From Actinobacteria bacterium HGW-Actinobacteria-7 (GTDB lineage Bacteria > Actinomycetota > Coriobacteriia > Anaerosomatales > PHET01): 63,961 bases of DNA. Below are positions 17,742 through 29,039 of the stretch, one piece after another; within the stretch, counting starts at the first letter, position 1, and each line of letters begins with the position of its first letter. A model generated the notes under the pieces. The model ran no database searches. It worked only from the letters and a program-made list of their open reading frames with translations, and was not told the DNA's origin. Position numbers and translations under genes: made by a program. The stretch covers positions 1-63,961 of the forward strand of contig PHET01000012.1 of the NCBI GenBank assembly GCA_002841275.1, written 5' to 3'.

Positions 17742-18992
17742 CTACTCAGCGCCAAGAATCGCCGAGAAGATCTGGTTGCCAAAGAGCCACCCGTGCTCGG
17801 TAGGACGCCAGCGTCCGGCTGCGTGCATCACCAAGCCGCGATCCGCGAGCGACTCCATGACCGCGACCACGCCGGCGTCCTCGGCAAGCTCGTCGCTGAT
17901 GCCCACAGACATCCGCATTCCCAGCATCGCATCTTCGCGCAGCGCGTCCGCGGGAGAGAGTGTCTCGAGCTGCATCGGCGCGTCCTCAAGAGCGCCGGTC
18001 AAGAACCCGGTCACCGTGGTGGTCCACACCAGTCGGGCGCGCCACTCGTCATCAGCGCGGGCGGCCTGACCGGCAGCCGGGGACAGCTGGCGCAACACAC
18101 CCACCGGAAGCATGCTCGCGGCACCCGAGCCTACGCCCAGGTAGGCACCGCCGGTCCAATAGACGGTGTTGTGTCGGGACTGCTGTCCGTCGAGTGCGTA
18201 CGATGCGATCTCGTAGCGCTCGAAGCCTGCGAGCTCCAGCAGCTCAGCGGCTGATTCCATCATCTCTGCCGCGACATCCGGGTCCGGCATGGGTATGAGG
18301 CCCGCCTCCACCGCACCCGCGAGAGCTGTGCCTCGCTCGAGACTCAGCGGGTAGATGCTCAAGTGTCCCGCTCTGGTGCCCGTAGCGCGACCGACGCTCT
18401 CCACCCACGACTCCCCGCCCTGGCCGGGAACCCCGCAGATCAAATCCACCGAGAACGGCACGCGGCTCCCGCGCAAGACTCCGGCAGCGCGCTCCGCCGC
18501 GGGTGAGTCGTGACACCGGCCCAGTGTCGTGAGCACGCGGTCATCGAAGCTCTGGATACCCATCGAGAACCGGTTGACACCAGCCTCCACGAGCTGTCCG
18601 ATGAGCTCGGACCCGGTGGTCTCCGGGTTGGTCTCGACGGTGAACTCCGTCTCCGGCCCTACCCCGGGAAGGTCGCTGATCGCACGGACGAGTCGCACCA
18701 GCCGACTTCCCAGCAACGTGGGCGTTCCGCCACCGATGTAGACCGTGGGCACGTCAGCAAGTACGCCGGTCTCGGATGCCTCGGTGATGTAGCGGATCGC
18801 CGCGTCCACATAGGCGTCGCCCACATCGCGCTCAGGCACTGCGGAAGCCCGCCGCAAGTCACCGTGGACCTGAGGTGCGGCGGCGGACACGTCGACGACG
18901 GCCGAGTTGAAGTCGCAGTAGGCACACTTCGACGGGCAGAACGGCACGTGCACGTAGAGTGAGACCGGCTCGATCGCAGACTGTGAGCTCAT
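17742..18992 (-). CDS. hemW: Heme chaperone HemW (coproporphyrinogen oxidase-like radical SAM protein)
   Basis: HemW-type proteins bind haem and pass it to target proteins; they were formerly annotated as oxygen-independent coproporphyrinogen III oxidase. The protein is 416 residues. It has the radical SAM cysteines C19, C23 and C26 in CPSKCAYCDF, the TVYIGGGTPTLL and NRFSMGIQSFDDRVL blocks, and a C-terminal HemN-like domain. It lacks the additional N-terminal part of true HemN, which favours HemW. ATG 18992 overlaps the dusB stop by four bases. The lepA - hemW - hrcA order is conserved. The seven-haem cytochrome in this window shows that the cell handles haem. Confidence 0.9.
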   Translation of the reverse strand: MSSQSAIEPVSLYVHVPFCPSKCAYCDFNSAVVDVSAAAPQVHGDLRRASAVPERDVGDAYVDAAIRYITEASETGVLADVPTVYIGGGTPTLLGSRLVRLVRAISDLPGVGPETEFTVETNPETTGSELIGQLVEAGVNRFSMGIQSFDDRVLTTLGRCHDSPAAERAAGVLRGSRVPFSVDLICGVPGQGGESWVESVGRATGTRAGHLSIYPLSLERGTALAGAVEAGLIPMPDPDVAAEMMESAAELLELAGFERYEIASYALDGQQSRHNTVYWTGGAYLGVGSGAASMLPVGVLRQLSPAAGQAARADDEWRARLVWTTTVTGFLTGALEDAPMQLETLSPADALREDAMLGMRMSVGISDELAEDAGVVAVMESLADRGLVMHAAGRWRPTEHGWLFGNQIFSAILGAE

Positions 18993-19981
18993 AGTGACTC
19001 CAGATACTCGAGGTATTCGACCAGTAGGGCATCCAGCTCATCGGGGGTCGTGCAATTGTTGACCCGTCCGCGCACGTGGCTCGCGCCCGGAGCACCTGCA
19101 ACGTACCACGCAACGTGCTTGCGCATCCGCCCTACGGATCGTTCGCCCGAGAACGCAACCAGCGCCCGAGCATGCTGACGGGCCATCTCAACACGCTCCT
19201 GGACCGTTGGCGGGTCGAGGCGCACGCCCGAATCCAGTAGTGCGCGGGCTTCTCGGAAGATCCAGGGGTTGCCTTGGGCGCCCCGGGCGACCATCACGCC
19301 GTCGGCACCGGTGCGCTCGAGGATCCCCACGACGTCGTCTGCCGAGAAGACATCTCCGCTGCCGATGACCGGCACCGATACCGCCGCCTTCACTTGGGCG
19401 ATCACGGTCCAGTCGGCCTTACCGTGGTAGAACTGTTCGCGTGTGCGCCCGTGAACGGCAATCGCAGCTGCGCCCGCTGCCTCCATCGTCTGGGCGAACT
19501 CGACCGCGTTGACCTCGTCCTCGTCCCAGCCCTTGCGGAACTTCACGGTCACCGGGATTGGCACAGACAGGGCAACCTCGTGCACTATCCGCGCCGCGAG
19601 GTCCGGCGTGCGCATGAGCGCGCTGCCCTCCCCCTTGCCCACCACTTTGGTGACCGGACACCCCATGTTGATGTCGATGAGCGCGATGTCGGCCCCGTGC
19701 TTCGCCACGAGCTTGGCTGCCTGCTGGGCCATCATCTCCGGATCAGACCCGAAGATCTGCACCGCACACGGCGTCTCGTATTCTGAGAAGGTCAGAATCG
19801 CCCGCGTCCCACGCGAGTCCGGGTTGTAGTGCAGCCCCTTGGCGCTGAGCATCTCAGTGTAGGTGAGTCCCGCACCCATCTTCTTGCAGATGCCGCGGAA
19901 GGGCGCCTCGGTCACGCCAGCCATTGGCGCGAGAAGCACGTTGTTCGCGGCGAGGATGTCTGCGACTGAGAGCATGGCCAT
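18989..19981 (-). CDS. dusB: tRNA-dihydrouridine synthase
   Basis: This is an FMN enzyme that reduces uridines in tRNA D-loops. The 330-residue protein shows NVLLAPMAGVTEAPFRGICK at the start, the catalytic cysteine in INMGCPVTKVVGKGEGSALM, KFRKGWDEDEVNAVEFA, and the phosphate-binding GSGDVFSADD and GVMVARGAQGNPWIF. The length and the signature fit DusB-type proteins. The start is ATG 19981 or ATG 19975; no ribosome site precedes either. It sits between lepA and hemW in the same direction. Confidence 0.93.
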   Translation of the reverse strand: MAMLSVADILAANNVLLAPMAGVTEAPFRGICKKMGAGLTYTEMLSAKGLHYNPDSRGTRAILTFSEYETPCAVQIFGSDPEMMAQQAAKLVAKHGADIALIDINMGCPVTKVVGKGEGSALMRTPDLAARIVHEVALSVPIPVTVKFRKGWDEDEVNAVEFAQTMEAAGAAAIAVHGRTREQFYHGKADWTVIAQVKAAVSVPVIGSGDVFSADDVVGILERTGADGVMVARGAQGNPWIFREARALLDSGVRLDPPTVQERVEMARQHARALVAFSGERSVGRMRKHVAWYVAGAPGASHVRGRVNNCTTPDELDALLVEYLEYLESL

Positions 19982-19998
19982 GACGGCGCGCAGCGGCG

Positions 19999-21804
<1,806 letters not shown>

Positions 21805-21906
21805 AGCGGTATAGTCTATCAGGGGCTACGCTCGCCAGATAGCCCGATATGCAGAAGCGCTCCCGTTTGGGCCGTCCCAGACACTGTAGCGACGCCCCGA
21901 ACCGTG

Positions 21907-21915
21907 TGCTACACT
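21907..21915 (+). promoter_or_regulatory. Extended -10 promoter element for rpsT
   Basis: TGCTACACT is an extended -10 box (TG-N-TACACT) 64 bases before the rpsT start. The -35 region is poor, as is usual when the TG extension is present. It lies in the 175-base divergent gap between lepA and rpsT. Confidence 0.5.
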
Positions 21916-21979
21916 ATCGCGGTTCGTCTGAACCTCACAGCGACGGACACCGTACGGTTTACGGAAGGAAACAGCCACC

Positions 21980-22243
21980 GTGGCAAACATCAAGAGTCAG
22001 AAGAAGCGCATTCTCACCAACGAGAAGGCGCGCATGCGTAACAAGGCAGTGAAGTCTGGTCTGAAGACCTCGCTCAAGAAGGTGCACACCGCCATCGCGT
22101 CCGGTGACGCCGATGCCGCCAAGGCCGCTGCGCTCGAGGCTTCCAAGCTGCTCGACAAGGCCGCCAGCAAGGGCGTCATTCACAAGAGCCAGGCTGCCAA
22201 CCGCAAGTCAGGCATCATGAAGGCAGCCAACTCCGTCGGCTAG
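21980..22243 (+). CDS. rpsT: Small ribosomal subunit protein bS20
   Basis: bS20 is an early-binding protein of the 30S subunit. The 87-residue basic protein starts [20 protein letters not shown] and ends with the conserved [20 protein letters not shown]. The start is GTG 21980 with GGAAGGA 11 bases upstream. It is transcribed towards holA, and the two stop codons overlap by three bases. No terminator fits between the convergent genes. holA and rpsT are also convergent in Bacillus. Confidence 0.97.
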   Translation: MANIKSQKKRILTNEKARMRNKAVKSGLKTSLKKVHTAIASGDADAAKAAALEASKLLDKAASKGVIHKSQAANRKSGIMKAANSVG

Positions 22244-23211
22244 TCTCCACACACCTTCACGATCCAGAGTTCGAGAGCGAGCCGGGCATCCCGGCTCGTT
22301 TTCATATTCTCCTCACTGACCGCAGCCTCTTTGAGCAGCGACACCAACTCGCTGCCCGAGAAACCCCTCGCCTGCCGAGGAAGCCGCTTGACCATCCAGT
22401 CCGGCTTGCCCAGCGCTCGGCCTATCTCGACCGCTGAGCCCAGACCTCTGTCGATCATCGACCGAGCAGCGATCAGATCGCGTACGGTTCGAAGCCCCAT
22501 GGCGTGCAGCCCGTAGACGGACTCGCCAGCACCGAGCAGGTTGGCAGCGACGCGAAGAGCACGACCGCAGTCACGATCGGCTAGAGCGTCAGTGAACTCC
22601 CACACCTTGAGCTTCGCGGTGTCCGAGGAGACCTTGTCGACGTCTTCTCGGGTGATCTGGCCCCGCGCACCGATAAACGAGACGAGCTTCTGCAGCTCCG
22701 CCGAGACTGTCCTGAGATTCTCTCCAGTAGCCGCGACCAACACCTCGGCCGCCACCGGGTCAAGCTGCTTGCCTTGCTCCGCGGCCATGCTGATGACTTT
22801 GCGCTGGAACTCCAGACCTTTTGGGGTCTTGCGCTCGACGACTCCTCCCAGCTTCTCCACGACCTTGAACAGCCTGGTGTTCTTGGCGAGCTTGGTGGCA
22901 GCCAAAGCCAGAACCGTGGTGGGAGATGGGTCCTCGGCGTACTTGGTCAGGGCATCGATGCCCTCTTTCGAGAGCTTCTCGACGTTGCGTACCACCACCA
23001 GGCGGCGCTCTGACGCAAACGGCAAGGTGTTGCAGGCCGCCATGATCGCGTCCGCTGAGGCACTCTCGCCCTCGAACACCTCGTAGTTGAAGTCGATGTC
23101 CGCGACTTCCGAGACGCGAGCCTTGAGCTTGTCCAGGGCATGCTGCAGCAAGAACTCCTGCTCGCTGATGATCAGATAGATCAGCTTGAGATCTGTTGTA
23201 GAGGTACTCAT
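22240..23211 (-). CDS. holA: DNA polymerase III subunit delta
   Basis: HolA is the clamp-loader subunit that opens the beta clamp. From ATG 23211 (AGGGAG just upstream) it is 323 residues, with [40 protein letters not shown] and [21 protein letters not shown] typical of the family. The frame is open 26 codons further upstream, but that part lies inside the comEC coding frame. It shares its 3' end with the convergent rpsT. The comEC reading frame runs through the first 452 bases of this gene in another frame. Confidence 0.93.
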   Translation of the reverse strand: MSTSTTDLKLIYLIISEQEFLLQHALDKLKARVSEVADIDFNYEVFEGESASADAIMAACNTLPFASERRLVVVRNVEKLSKEGIDALTKYAEDPSPTTVLALAATKLAKNTRLFKVVEKLGGVVERKTPKGLEFQRKVISMAAEQGKQLDPVAAEVLVAATGENLRTVSAELQKLVSFIGARGQITREDVDKVSSDTAKLKVWEFTDALADRDCGRALRVAANLLGAGESVYGLHAMGLRTVRDLIAARSMIDRGLGSAVEIGRALGKPDWMVKRLPRQARGFSGSELVSLLKEAAVSEENMKTSRDARLALELWIVKVCGD

Positions 23212-25585
23212 GGGCTCCCTTGGGACTGGTAGCGCGCCGATTGAAGCTCGCCTCAGCCAGTGTCGCACACGAGCCCGCGACGGTGCCACGTCCCCGCGTC
23301 TCCAATCGCCAGCGTCTTGTGCCCACCGAGATGACCAGGTCGCCAGCCCGATCCGTGCGCAGCACCCTGCTACCCGACGACTCCAACAGTGTCACTGTCG
23401 ACGCCACCGGGTGCCCGAACCGGTTGCCCGCGCCTACGCTGATCAGCGCAACTTCGGGACGCAGTACAGCCAGCGACGGAGGCGACACCGCATCCGCGCT
23501 GCCGTGATGCCCGACCTTGAGCACATCGATGTCTCCCACCGCGCCCGAAGCCGCCAACGGCTCTAGGACCTCCGACTCGGCGTCGCCCGTAAGCAGGGCT
23601 TGGAACCCCTTCGCACGCACCAGAAGCACCAACGATGAGTTGTTCTCGGAAGGGTCTGAGACGGGACCCGGGGGCGACACCACTTCGACGTCCACGTCCC
23701 CGAGCCGCAAGCGTGCTCCGGCCTGAACCTCACTCACCGGGGCATCAAGTCCGGACAGGATCTCGCGCAAAGGAGCAGCGGCACCTCGAGCGGTCAGAAC
23801 CCTGCCCACCGGAATCGCACGGACAAGCGCAGCGGTCCCGCCGGTATGGTCTTCATGGGCGTGCGTCAGCGCCAGCGCGTCCAGGCGCCTGATCCCGAAG
23901 CGTGCAAGTGCCGCCCGCAGCGACGCAGCATCCGGACCGGTGTCGACCAGCAGCGCACGAGGCCCGTCACGCACGAGAATCGCGTCACCTTGACCCACGT
24001 CCAATACCACCAGCGAGATGCCTCCCGGGGCCGGTGGACCGATCGCCACAAGGATCGAAAACGCGCAGGCGACAACTGCCGCACCGCGGGCGCCTCGCTT
24101 CCGCGGTGCGGGCCACCACGCCCACACGGCTACTACGGCCCCCGCAATCGCCACCACAGCGACTGAGGACAACGCTCCCAGTGGAATCGATGCGTATGGC
24201 ACTGCGGCCAGCCTTGAGGCGACGGTGGCCGTCAGGGCCCCCAGAGAGCCCGACAGGTGTAGAACCAACTCGCCTGCGGGTGCGGCGACCCGTGATAGGG
24301 CCACGCCCACCAGCCCTAGGGTCAGCACACCTGAGACCAAGGGGCCTGCGAGCAGGTTGGCAACTGGTGAGATCATCGACCACGCACCAAACGTCGATAC
24401 TGTCAGTGGCATGGTCACCGCCTGCGCGGTCAGCGTGAGCGCGATAGGCGGCGCCAACGGGGCGAACGCACGCGGAATCGCAGCTGCAGTCCATGCGGCT
24501 GCGAGACGCGAGAAGGTCACCAACCCCGCGACCGCCAGCACTGACAGCTGGAATCCCAAATCGAACGCAACCGGCGGCCACGCTGCCACTGCCGCAACAA
24601 TGGCGACGCATACCGCGCCGAGGCCATCAGCCCGCCGTCCCGACAGCGACGCCCCTGTCGCAACACCGGCCATCGCCCACGCGCGTACGGCGGACGCCTG
24701 GACCCCCGTGGTGATGACGTAGAGCCCCACTATGGTGATCACCAACAGCCGAGAAGGCACACGCGGAACCCGTGCAACGCCCAAGAACCATGTGAGCAGC
24801 GCGGCCACCACAACCAGATGACTTCCGCTGACCGCGACCAGATGTGTCAGGCCTGTCGTTCGGAAGTCCGACTCAGCCTGTGTTCCCGCCAGCCTGCGAC
24901 GATCGCCCAACACCACGCCGTCGAGCAATGCTCCACCCGGACCCGGTACACGTCCGGTGACCTCTCGGGCACGAGTCCGGACAGGGCCCACAAGGCCTCT
25001 CAAGCCCCGGTGCCATCCGTAGTCACGAACCGCACGAGCGCTCACGCTCGCACAGACGCCGGACTGATGGCTGCGCCGACCGAACTCGTCTACACCGGCC
25101 ATCTTCATCACACCGAAGAAGCGGACCTGTCGCCCCGCCTCGGGCGGAGGGCCATCAGGCCAGGACACGCTGACCCGCGCCGACCCGTGGGGCATCTTCA
25201 CCAGGACTTCAGAGCGCTCCGAGAACCTCCCCTGCCGAGGATCGCTCACGACCTCAGCATCCCAGCCGCGTGAGTCCGCGGCATCGAGCACGCGCGCGTC
25301 GTGCGCCCATCGCGCCCAGTACAGCTGTCCCGCCATGAGGCCTGCGATCAGGCCTGCCGCGAGTAGCACTAGCCCCAGCCACCGTCGCGTGACACCCACC
25401 ACCACAGACACAGCGACCACGACCACAACTGGCAGAAGCCCGCGCAGCTCGATGCCGGACGCCAGACACCACGAATACCAACTGATCGACTCCGACCACG
25501 CACTACCCACCCACAAGCCCAGTGCCATCCACGCCAATGGGGGCACCGACGGACGTGGAGGTGGTGACGTCGTATCACCTGACAC
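22760..25585 (-). CDS. comEC: DNA internalisation competence protein ComEC/Rec2
   Basis: ComEC forms the channel that passes single-stranded DNA across the membrane during transformation. An N-terminal hydrophobic DUF4131 part is followed by the Competence domain (THLVAVSGSHLVVVAALL at 247-264, many helices to about 490) and a C-terminal metallo-beta-lactamase domain (THAHEDHTGG at 574-583, VLKVGHHGSADAVSPPSL near 688). Recognisable sequence ends near residue 762 (base 23300). The frame then stays open for 179 more codons, 150 of them overlapping holA, so the true end is uncertain: either a lost stop, a frameshift near 23260-23300, or a real long overlap. The start is GTG 25585, overlapping comEA by 11 bases. 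Confidence 0.9.
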   Translation of the reverse strand: MSGDTTSPPPRPSVPPLAWMALGLWVGSAWSESISWYSWCLASGIELRGLLPVVVVVAVSVVVGVTRRWLGLVLLAAGLIAGLMAGQLYWARWAHDARVLDAADSRGWDAEVVSDPRQGRFSERSEVLVKMPHGSARVSVSWPDGPPPEAGRQVRFFGVMKMAGVDEFGRRSHQSGVCASVSARAVRDYGWHRGLRGLVGPVRTRAREVTGRVPGPGGALLDGVVLGDRRRLAGTQAESDFRTTGLTHLVAVSGSHLVVVAALLTWFLGVARVPRVPSRLLVITIVGLYVITTGVQASAVRAWAMAGVATGASLSGRRADGLGAVCVAIVAAVAAWPPVAFDLGFQLSVLAVAGLVTFSRLAAAWTAAAIPRAFAPLAPPIALTLTAQAVTMPLTVSTFGAWSMISPVANLLAGPLVSGVLTLGLVGVALSRVAAPAGELVLHLSGSLGALTATVASRLAAVPYASIPLGALSSVAVVAIAGAVVAVWAWWPAPRKRGARGAAVVACAFSILVAIGPPAPGGISLVVLDVGQGDAILVRDGPRALLVDTGPDAASLRAALARFGIRRLDALALTHAHEDHTGGTAALVRAIPVGRVLTARGAAAPLREILSGLDAPVSEVQAGARLRLGDVDVEVVSPPGPVSDPSENNSSLVLLVRAKGFQALLTGDAESEVLEPLAASGAVGDIDVLKVGHHGSADAVSPPSLAVLRPEVALISVGAGNRFGHPVASTVTLLESSGSRVLRTDRAGDLVISVGTRRWRLETRGRGTVAGSCATLAEASFNRRATSPKGAHEYLYNRSQADLSDHQRAGVLAAACPGQAQGSRLGSRGHRLQLRGVRGRECLSGRDHGGLQHLAVCVRAPPGGGTQRREALERGHRCPDQVRRGPISHHGSGFGCHQARQEHQAVQGRGEAGRSRRAQDPKRSGVPAQSHQHGRGARQAA

Positions 25586-26255
25586 AGGCGAGGCCTTTGA
25601 GCTGCTCGAGCTTCTTAGGACCTATCCCTGAGACACGAGTCAGATCGTCCACACTCGCATACGGGCCGTTGGCATCGCGATCCGCGACAATCTTTGCGGC
25701 TGTGGATGGCCCGACTCCCGGAAGGCTCTCCAACGCCGCGGCATCGGCAGTGTTGATGTTCACCTGTGCTTGCGGCGCTGATGCTCCCCCGGACGACGCG
25801 CCACCCGGTGGGGAGTTCGACGACGTCAGCGCTCGATCGTCCTCGTCGGGCACCACAATCTGCTCGCCGTCGGTGACGATGCGGGCTAGGTTGACTGCCG
25901 AGAGCACCGCGTCAGGAAGACTCCCGCCTGCCGCATCCACCGCATCAACCACACGCGATCCCGCATCCAGCTCATAGACCCCGGGGTGTCTGACACATCC
26001 GACCACGTGGACCACGACGCAGGCGGTCGTCGCTGCACTAGGTTGCACAGCTGCGACGGTCTCGGTCGCCACCGAGACCGGCCCCTCCTCGAACTCGACA
26101 GCACCCTGCGTTGGCGTTGGCCACCAGTTCCAGACGGCCCAGAACACCACTACGGCGGCCACGGCAACAGCCGCCACGACAACGGACGCCGGAACCTCCC
26201 GCACCCCCGCACGCTTCGCAAGTTGTTGAATCCGCTGGACCAAAGGTTCGAACAT
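25575..26255 (-). CDS. comEA: Competence DNA receptor ComEA (SLBB and helix-hairpin-helix)
   Basis: ComEA is the membrane-anchored receptor that binds double-stranded DNA for uptake. From ATG 26255 it has 226 residues: a transmembrane anchor at about 22-42 (ASVVVAAVAVAAVVVFWAVW), an SLBB domain (VVHVVGCVRHPGVYELDAGS), a Ser/Gly/Pro linker and a C-terminal helix-hairpin-helix pair (VNINTADAAALESLPGVGPS, LTRVSGIGPKKLEQLKG). The open frame starts further upstream but would then run through the hairpin at 26261-26294, whose 3' arm contains the purine-rich ribosome site. It is followed by comEC. Confidence 0.93.
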   Translation of the reverse strand: MFEPLVQRIQQLAKRAGVREVPASVVVAAVAVAAVVVFWAVWNWWPTPTQGAVEFEEGPVSVATETVAAVQPSAATTACVVVHVVGCVRHPGVYELDAGSRVVDAVDAAGGSLPDAVLSAVNLARIVTDGEQIVVPDEDDRALTSSNSPPGGASSGGASAPQAQVNINTADAAALESLPGVGPSTAAKIVADRDANGPYASVDDLTRVSGIGPKKLEQLKGLACVR

Positions 26256-26260
26256 GGCAA

Positions 26261-26294
26261 GACGCCCCCTCTGTCGTGCAACAGAGGGGGCGTC
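26261..26294 (-). terminator. Perfect 14-bp hairpin between leuS and comEA
   Basis: GACGCCCCCTCTGT (26261-26274), a six-base loop and ACAGAGGGGGCGTC (26281-26294) form an uninterrupted 14-bp stem. It lies downstream of the leuS stop, but on the minus strand only TT follows, so it is a weak intrinsic terminator by sequence. Its 3' arm holds the GAGGGGG that would serve as the comEA ribosome-binding site. It could therefore be a leuS terminator, a translational lock on comEA, or both. Confidence 0.6.
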
Positions 26295-26389
26295 GCAACG
26301 TATCGTGCGGATCGCCTTCACTCGACCCGCGCACACATCATGTCAGGTCGCGCTTACTCGATAACTACCGTGGGCTTACCGGCCGCATC

Positions 26390-28927
26390 TCAGCCGGCAA
26401 CAACAACGCTCACCAGCTTGCCCGGCACCACAACGACCTTCTTGATCTCTTTGCCTTCAATGTGACCGGCAACCTCAGCCAAAGCGAGCGCCACGATCGC
26501 GTCCTGGTCCATATCCGCGGGCACAGTGACCTTCCCACGGACCTTGCCGTTCACCTGAATGGCCAGCTCCACCTCGTCGGCGGCAGCTGCTGCGGCATCG
26601 AACACCGGCCACTGCGCGGTGTGGACCGAGCCCGGCTCCATAAGTATCACGCCCCACAGCTCTTCCGAGAGGTGCGGGGTGAACGGAGCCAGCAGCAGCG
26701 TCATGCGCTGAGCGACGTCTTTCAGAAGCGCCAAGTCGCGCGACCCAGCGGGCACGGACTTGCGATAGTCGTACGCGGCGTTGGTGAGCTCCATCATCGC
26801 TGCAATCGCCGTGTTGAACTGGAAACGCTCGATATCGAACGTGACTTTGCCCGTCACACGGTGCATCTCGCGGTGCAGCTTCTTAGCTTCCGTATCACCG
26901 CTTGCAGCGACACCACAACCAGAGGCCGTCTCCTCGGCGATGTCGGTCACCAGGCGCCACACACGACCGACCCAGCGGTGCATGCCCTCGACACCCTCGT
27001 AACTCCACTCAAGGTCCTTGTCGGGCGGCGCCATGAACAGAATGTAGGCGCGCAGCGTGTCGGCCCCGTACTTTCCAATCATCTCTTCGGGTGCCACCAC
27101 ATTGCCACGAGACTTGCTCATCGTCTCGCCGTCCTTCTTCACCATGCCCTGTGTCAGCAGGTTGGTGAACGGCTCATCGAAGCCGATCAGCCCCACATCA
27201 CGAAGCACCTTGGTGGTGAACCGCGAGTACAGCAGGTGCAAGATGGCATGTTCGATACCACCGATGTACTGGTCGACAGGCATCCAGTAGTCGGCCTTGT
27301 CCCGCTCGAACGGCGCCGAATCGTTGCGGGCGTCACAGTAGCGCAGGTAGTACCAGCTCGAGCACGTGAACGTGTCCATCGTGTCGGTCTCGCGGCGAGC
27401 CGCACCTCCGCACGTGGGGCACGTCGTCTCGTAGAACTCAGGGTGGTCCGCGAGCGTCTCGCCCTTGGTGACGTCGATGTCCATAGGTAGCACCACGGGC
27501 AACTGCGCCTCAGGCACCGGCACAAGCCCGCAGGTCGGGCAATGCACTGCAGGGATGGGGTTTCCCCAGTAGCGCTGCCGACTGATGAGCCAGTCACGCA
27601 ACCGGAAGTTGATCGAGAAGCGGCCGCGGCCCTGCTCGGCAAGTGACTCCGTGACAGCCCGCATGCCCTCCGAGGCCTTTCCCCCGCGCATGCCGGTGAA
27701 CGCACCCGACTGCACCATCACGCCCGCACCGTCGAACGCCGTCTCCCACGGAACGTCCGAGCGAACCCGTTCGCTCACACCTGCAAGCTCGCCGAGCAGC
27801 GCGTCATCGTCAGCGACCACAACGGGCGGAATGGGCAGGTCGTACTTGTGGGCGAACTCGAAGTCCCGCTGATCGCCGCTGGGTACCGCCATCACCGCGC
27901 CAGTACCGTAGTCCATGAGAACGTAGTCGCTGACCCACACGGGCACCTTCTCCCCGTTGACCGGGTTGATCACGAAGCGACCGGTGAACGCGCCGTTCTT
28001 CTCGCGCTCCCCCATCTGCCGCTCCACAGCGGTCTCGCGCGCGGCCCGGTCCACGACCGTCATCACCGCGGTCTCATACTCGGTGCCTACCACGAACTCC
28101 CTCACGCGCGGGTGCTCCGGAGCAAGCAGGAAGAACGAACAGCCGAACAACGTGTCCGGTCGGGTGGTGAAGACCGTGATGCGCTCGCCGCAGGGCTCTC
28201 CGCCGGCGTCACACAGTTCGAAATCGACTTCTGCGCCTTCGCTACGCCCGATCCAGTTCGCCTGCATCGTCTTGACGCGCTCCGGCCATCCCGGGAGCTT
28301 GTCCAGATCATCAAGCAGCTCCTGGGCGTAGTCGGTGATCTTCAGGTACCACTGCTCGAGATCCCGCTTCACAACCACGCTCTTGCAGCGCCAGCAGACC
28401 CCGTCGCCGATCACCTGTTCATTGGCCAGAACCGTCTGGCAGCTAGGGCACCAGTTGACCGGAGACTTCTTGCGCTCGACAAGCCCACGTTCCCACATCT
28501 TGAGGAAGATCCACTGGCCCCAGCGGTAGTACTCGACGTCGCACGACCGGACCGAGCGGCCCCAGTCGTAGCTGAAACCCATCCGCTTGAAACTCGCGGC
28601 CTGTGTTTCGATGTTGGCGTAGGTCCACTTGGCAGGGTGGCTGTTGCTCTTGATGGCAGCGTTCTCGGCCGGCAGCCCAAACGCGTCCCAGCCAATGGGG
28701 TGCAGTACCGAGAATCCCTTCATCACAGCCTGACGGGCAACGACGTCGCCGATGGTGTAGTTGCGTACATGACCCATGTGGATATCGCCCGAAGGGTACG
28801 GAAACATCTCCAGCACGTACTTCTTGGGTTTCGAGGAATCTTCCACGGCATGGTAGATGCCGTCGCGCTCCCACGCAGCTTGCCACTTGGTCTCGATCAG
28901 TTCAGGTTCGTATCGCAGATCGCTCAC
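26390..28927 (-). CDS. leuS: Leucine--tRNA ligase
   Basis: This class I synthetase charges tRNA-Leu. The protein is 845 residues. HIGH appears as HMGH at 50-53 (MFPYPSGDIHMGHVRNYTIG), the KMSKS loop as MSKS at 603-606 (KKDGETMSKSRGNVVAPEEM), and a CP1 editing domain lies between (FTTRPDTLFGCSFF). The C-terminal domain ends with the family's IQVNGKVRGKVTVPAD. The start is GTG 28927, chosen over an upstream frame extension because GAGGAGG stands eight bases before it and DLRYEPELIETKW is the family N-terminus. The ~110-base leader is too short for a T-box. Confidence 0.97.
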   Translation of the reverse strand: MSDLRYEPELIETKWQAAWERDGIYHAVEDSSKPKKYVLEMFPYPSGDIHMGHVRNYTIGDVVARQAVMKGFSVLHPIGWDAFGLPAENAAIKSNSHPAKWTYANIETQAASFKRMGFSYDWGRSVRSCDVEYYRWGQWIFLKMWERGLVERKKSPVNWCPSCQTVLANEQVIGDGVCWRCKSVVVKRDLEQWYLKITDYAQELLDDLDKLPGWPERVKTMQANWIGRSEGAEVDFELCDAGGEPCGERITVFTTRPDTLFGCSFFLLAPEHPRVREFVVGTEYETAVMTVVDRAARETAVERQMGEREKNGAFTGRFVINPVNGEKVPVWVSDYVLMDYGTGAVMAVPSGDQRDFEFAHKYDLPIPPVVVADDDALLGELAGVSERVRSDVPWETAFDGAGVMVQSGAFTGMRGGKASEGMRAVTESLAEQGRGRFSINFRLRDWLISRQRYWGNPIPAVHCPTCGLVPVPEAQLPVVLPMDIDVTKGETLADHPEFYETTCPTCGGAARRETDTMDTFTCSSWYYLRYCDARNDSAPFERDKADYWMPVDQYIGGIEHAILHLLYSRFTTKVLRDVGLIGFDEPFTNLLTQGMVKKDGETMSKSRGNVVAPEEMIGKYGADTLRAYILFMAPPDKDLEWSYEGVEGMHRWVGRVWRLVTDIAEETASGCGVAASGDTEAKKLHREMHRVTGKVTFDIERFQFNTAIAAMMELTNAAYDYRKSVPAGSRDLALLKDVAQRMTLLLAPFTPHLSEELWGVILMEPGSVHTAQWPVFDAAAAAADEVELAIQVNGKVRGKVTVPADMDQDAIVALALAEVAGHIEGKEIKKVVVVPGKLVSVVVAG

Positions 28928-29039
28928 GAATCGCGGCCTCCTCGGACGCTTGTCCGCTCTTGATTTCGGTAGGTGAGATTCTAGCGGAAACCGCGTCCGA
29001 ACATGTGACGACGAACAAGGCGGCAATCACCGCCGAGCG

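Noticed and set aside
26111-27490. A 459-residue plus-strand open frame antisense to leuS and comEA
   Set aside because: Composition and lack of motifs mark it as a shadow of leuS, whose MSKS loop lies within this interval.
28928-29039. Possible T-box leader before leuS
   Set aside because: The gap is about 110 bases, lacks an anti-terminator-like TGG bulge sequence and is too short for a T-box.
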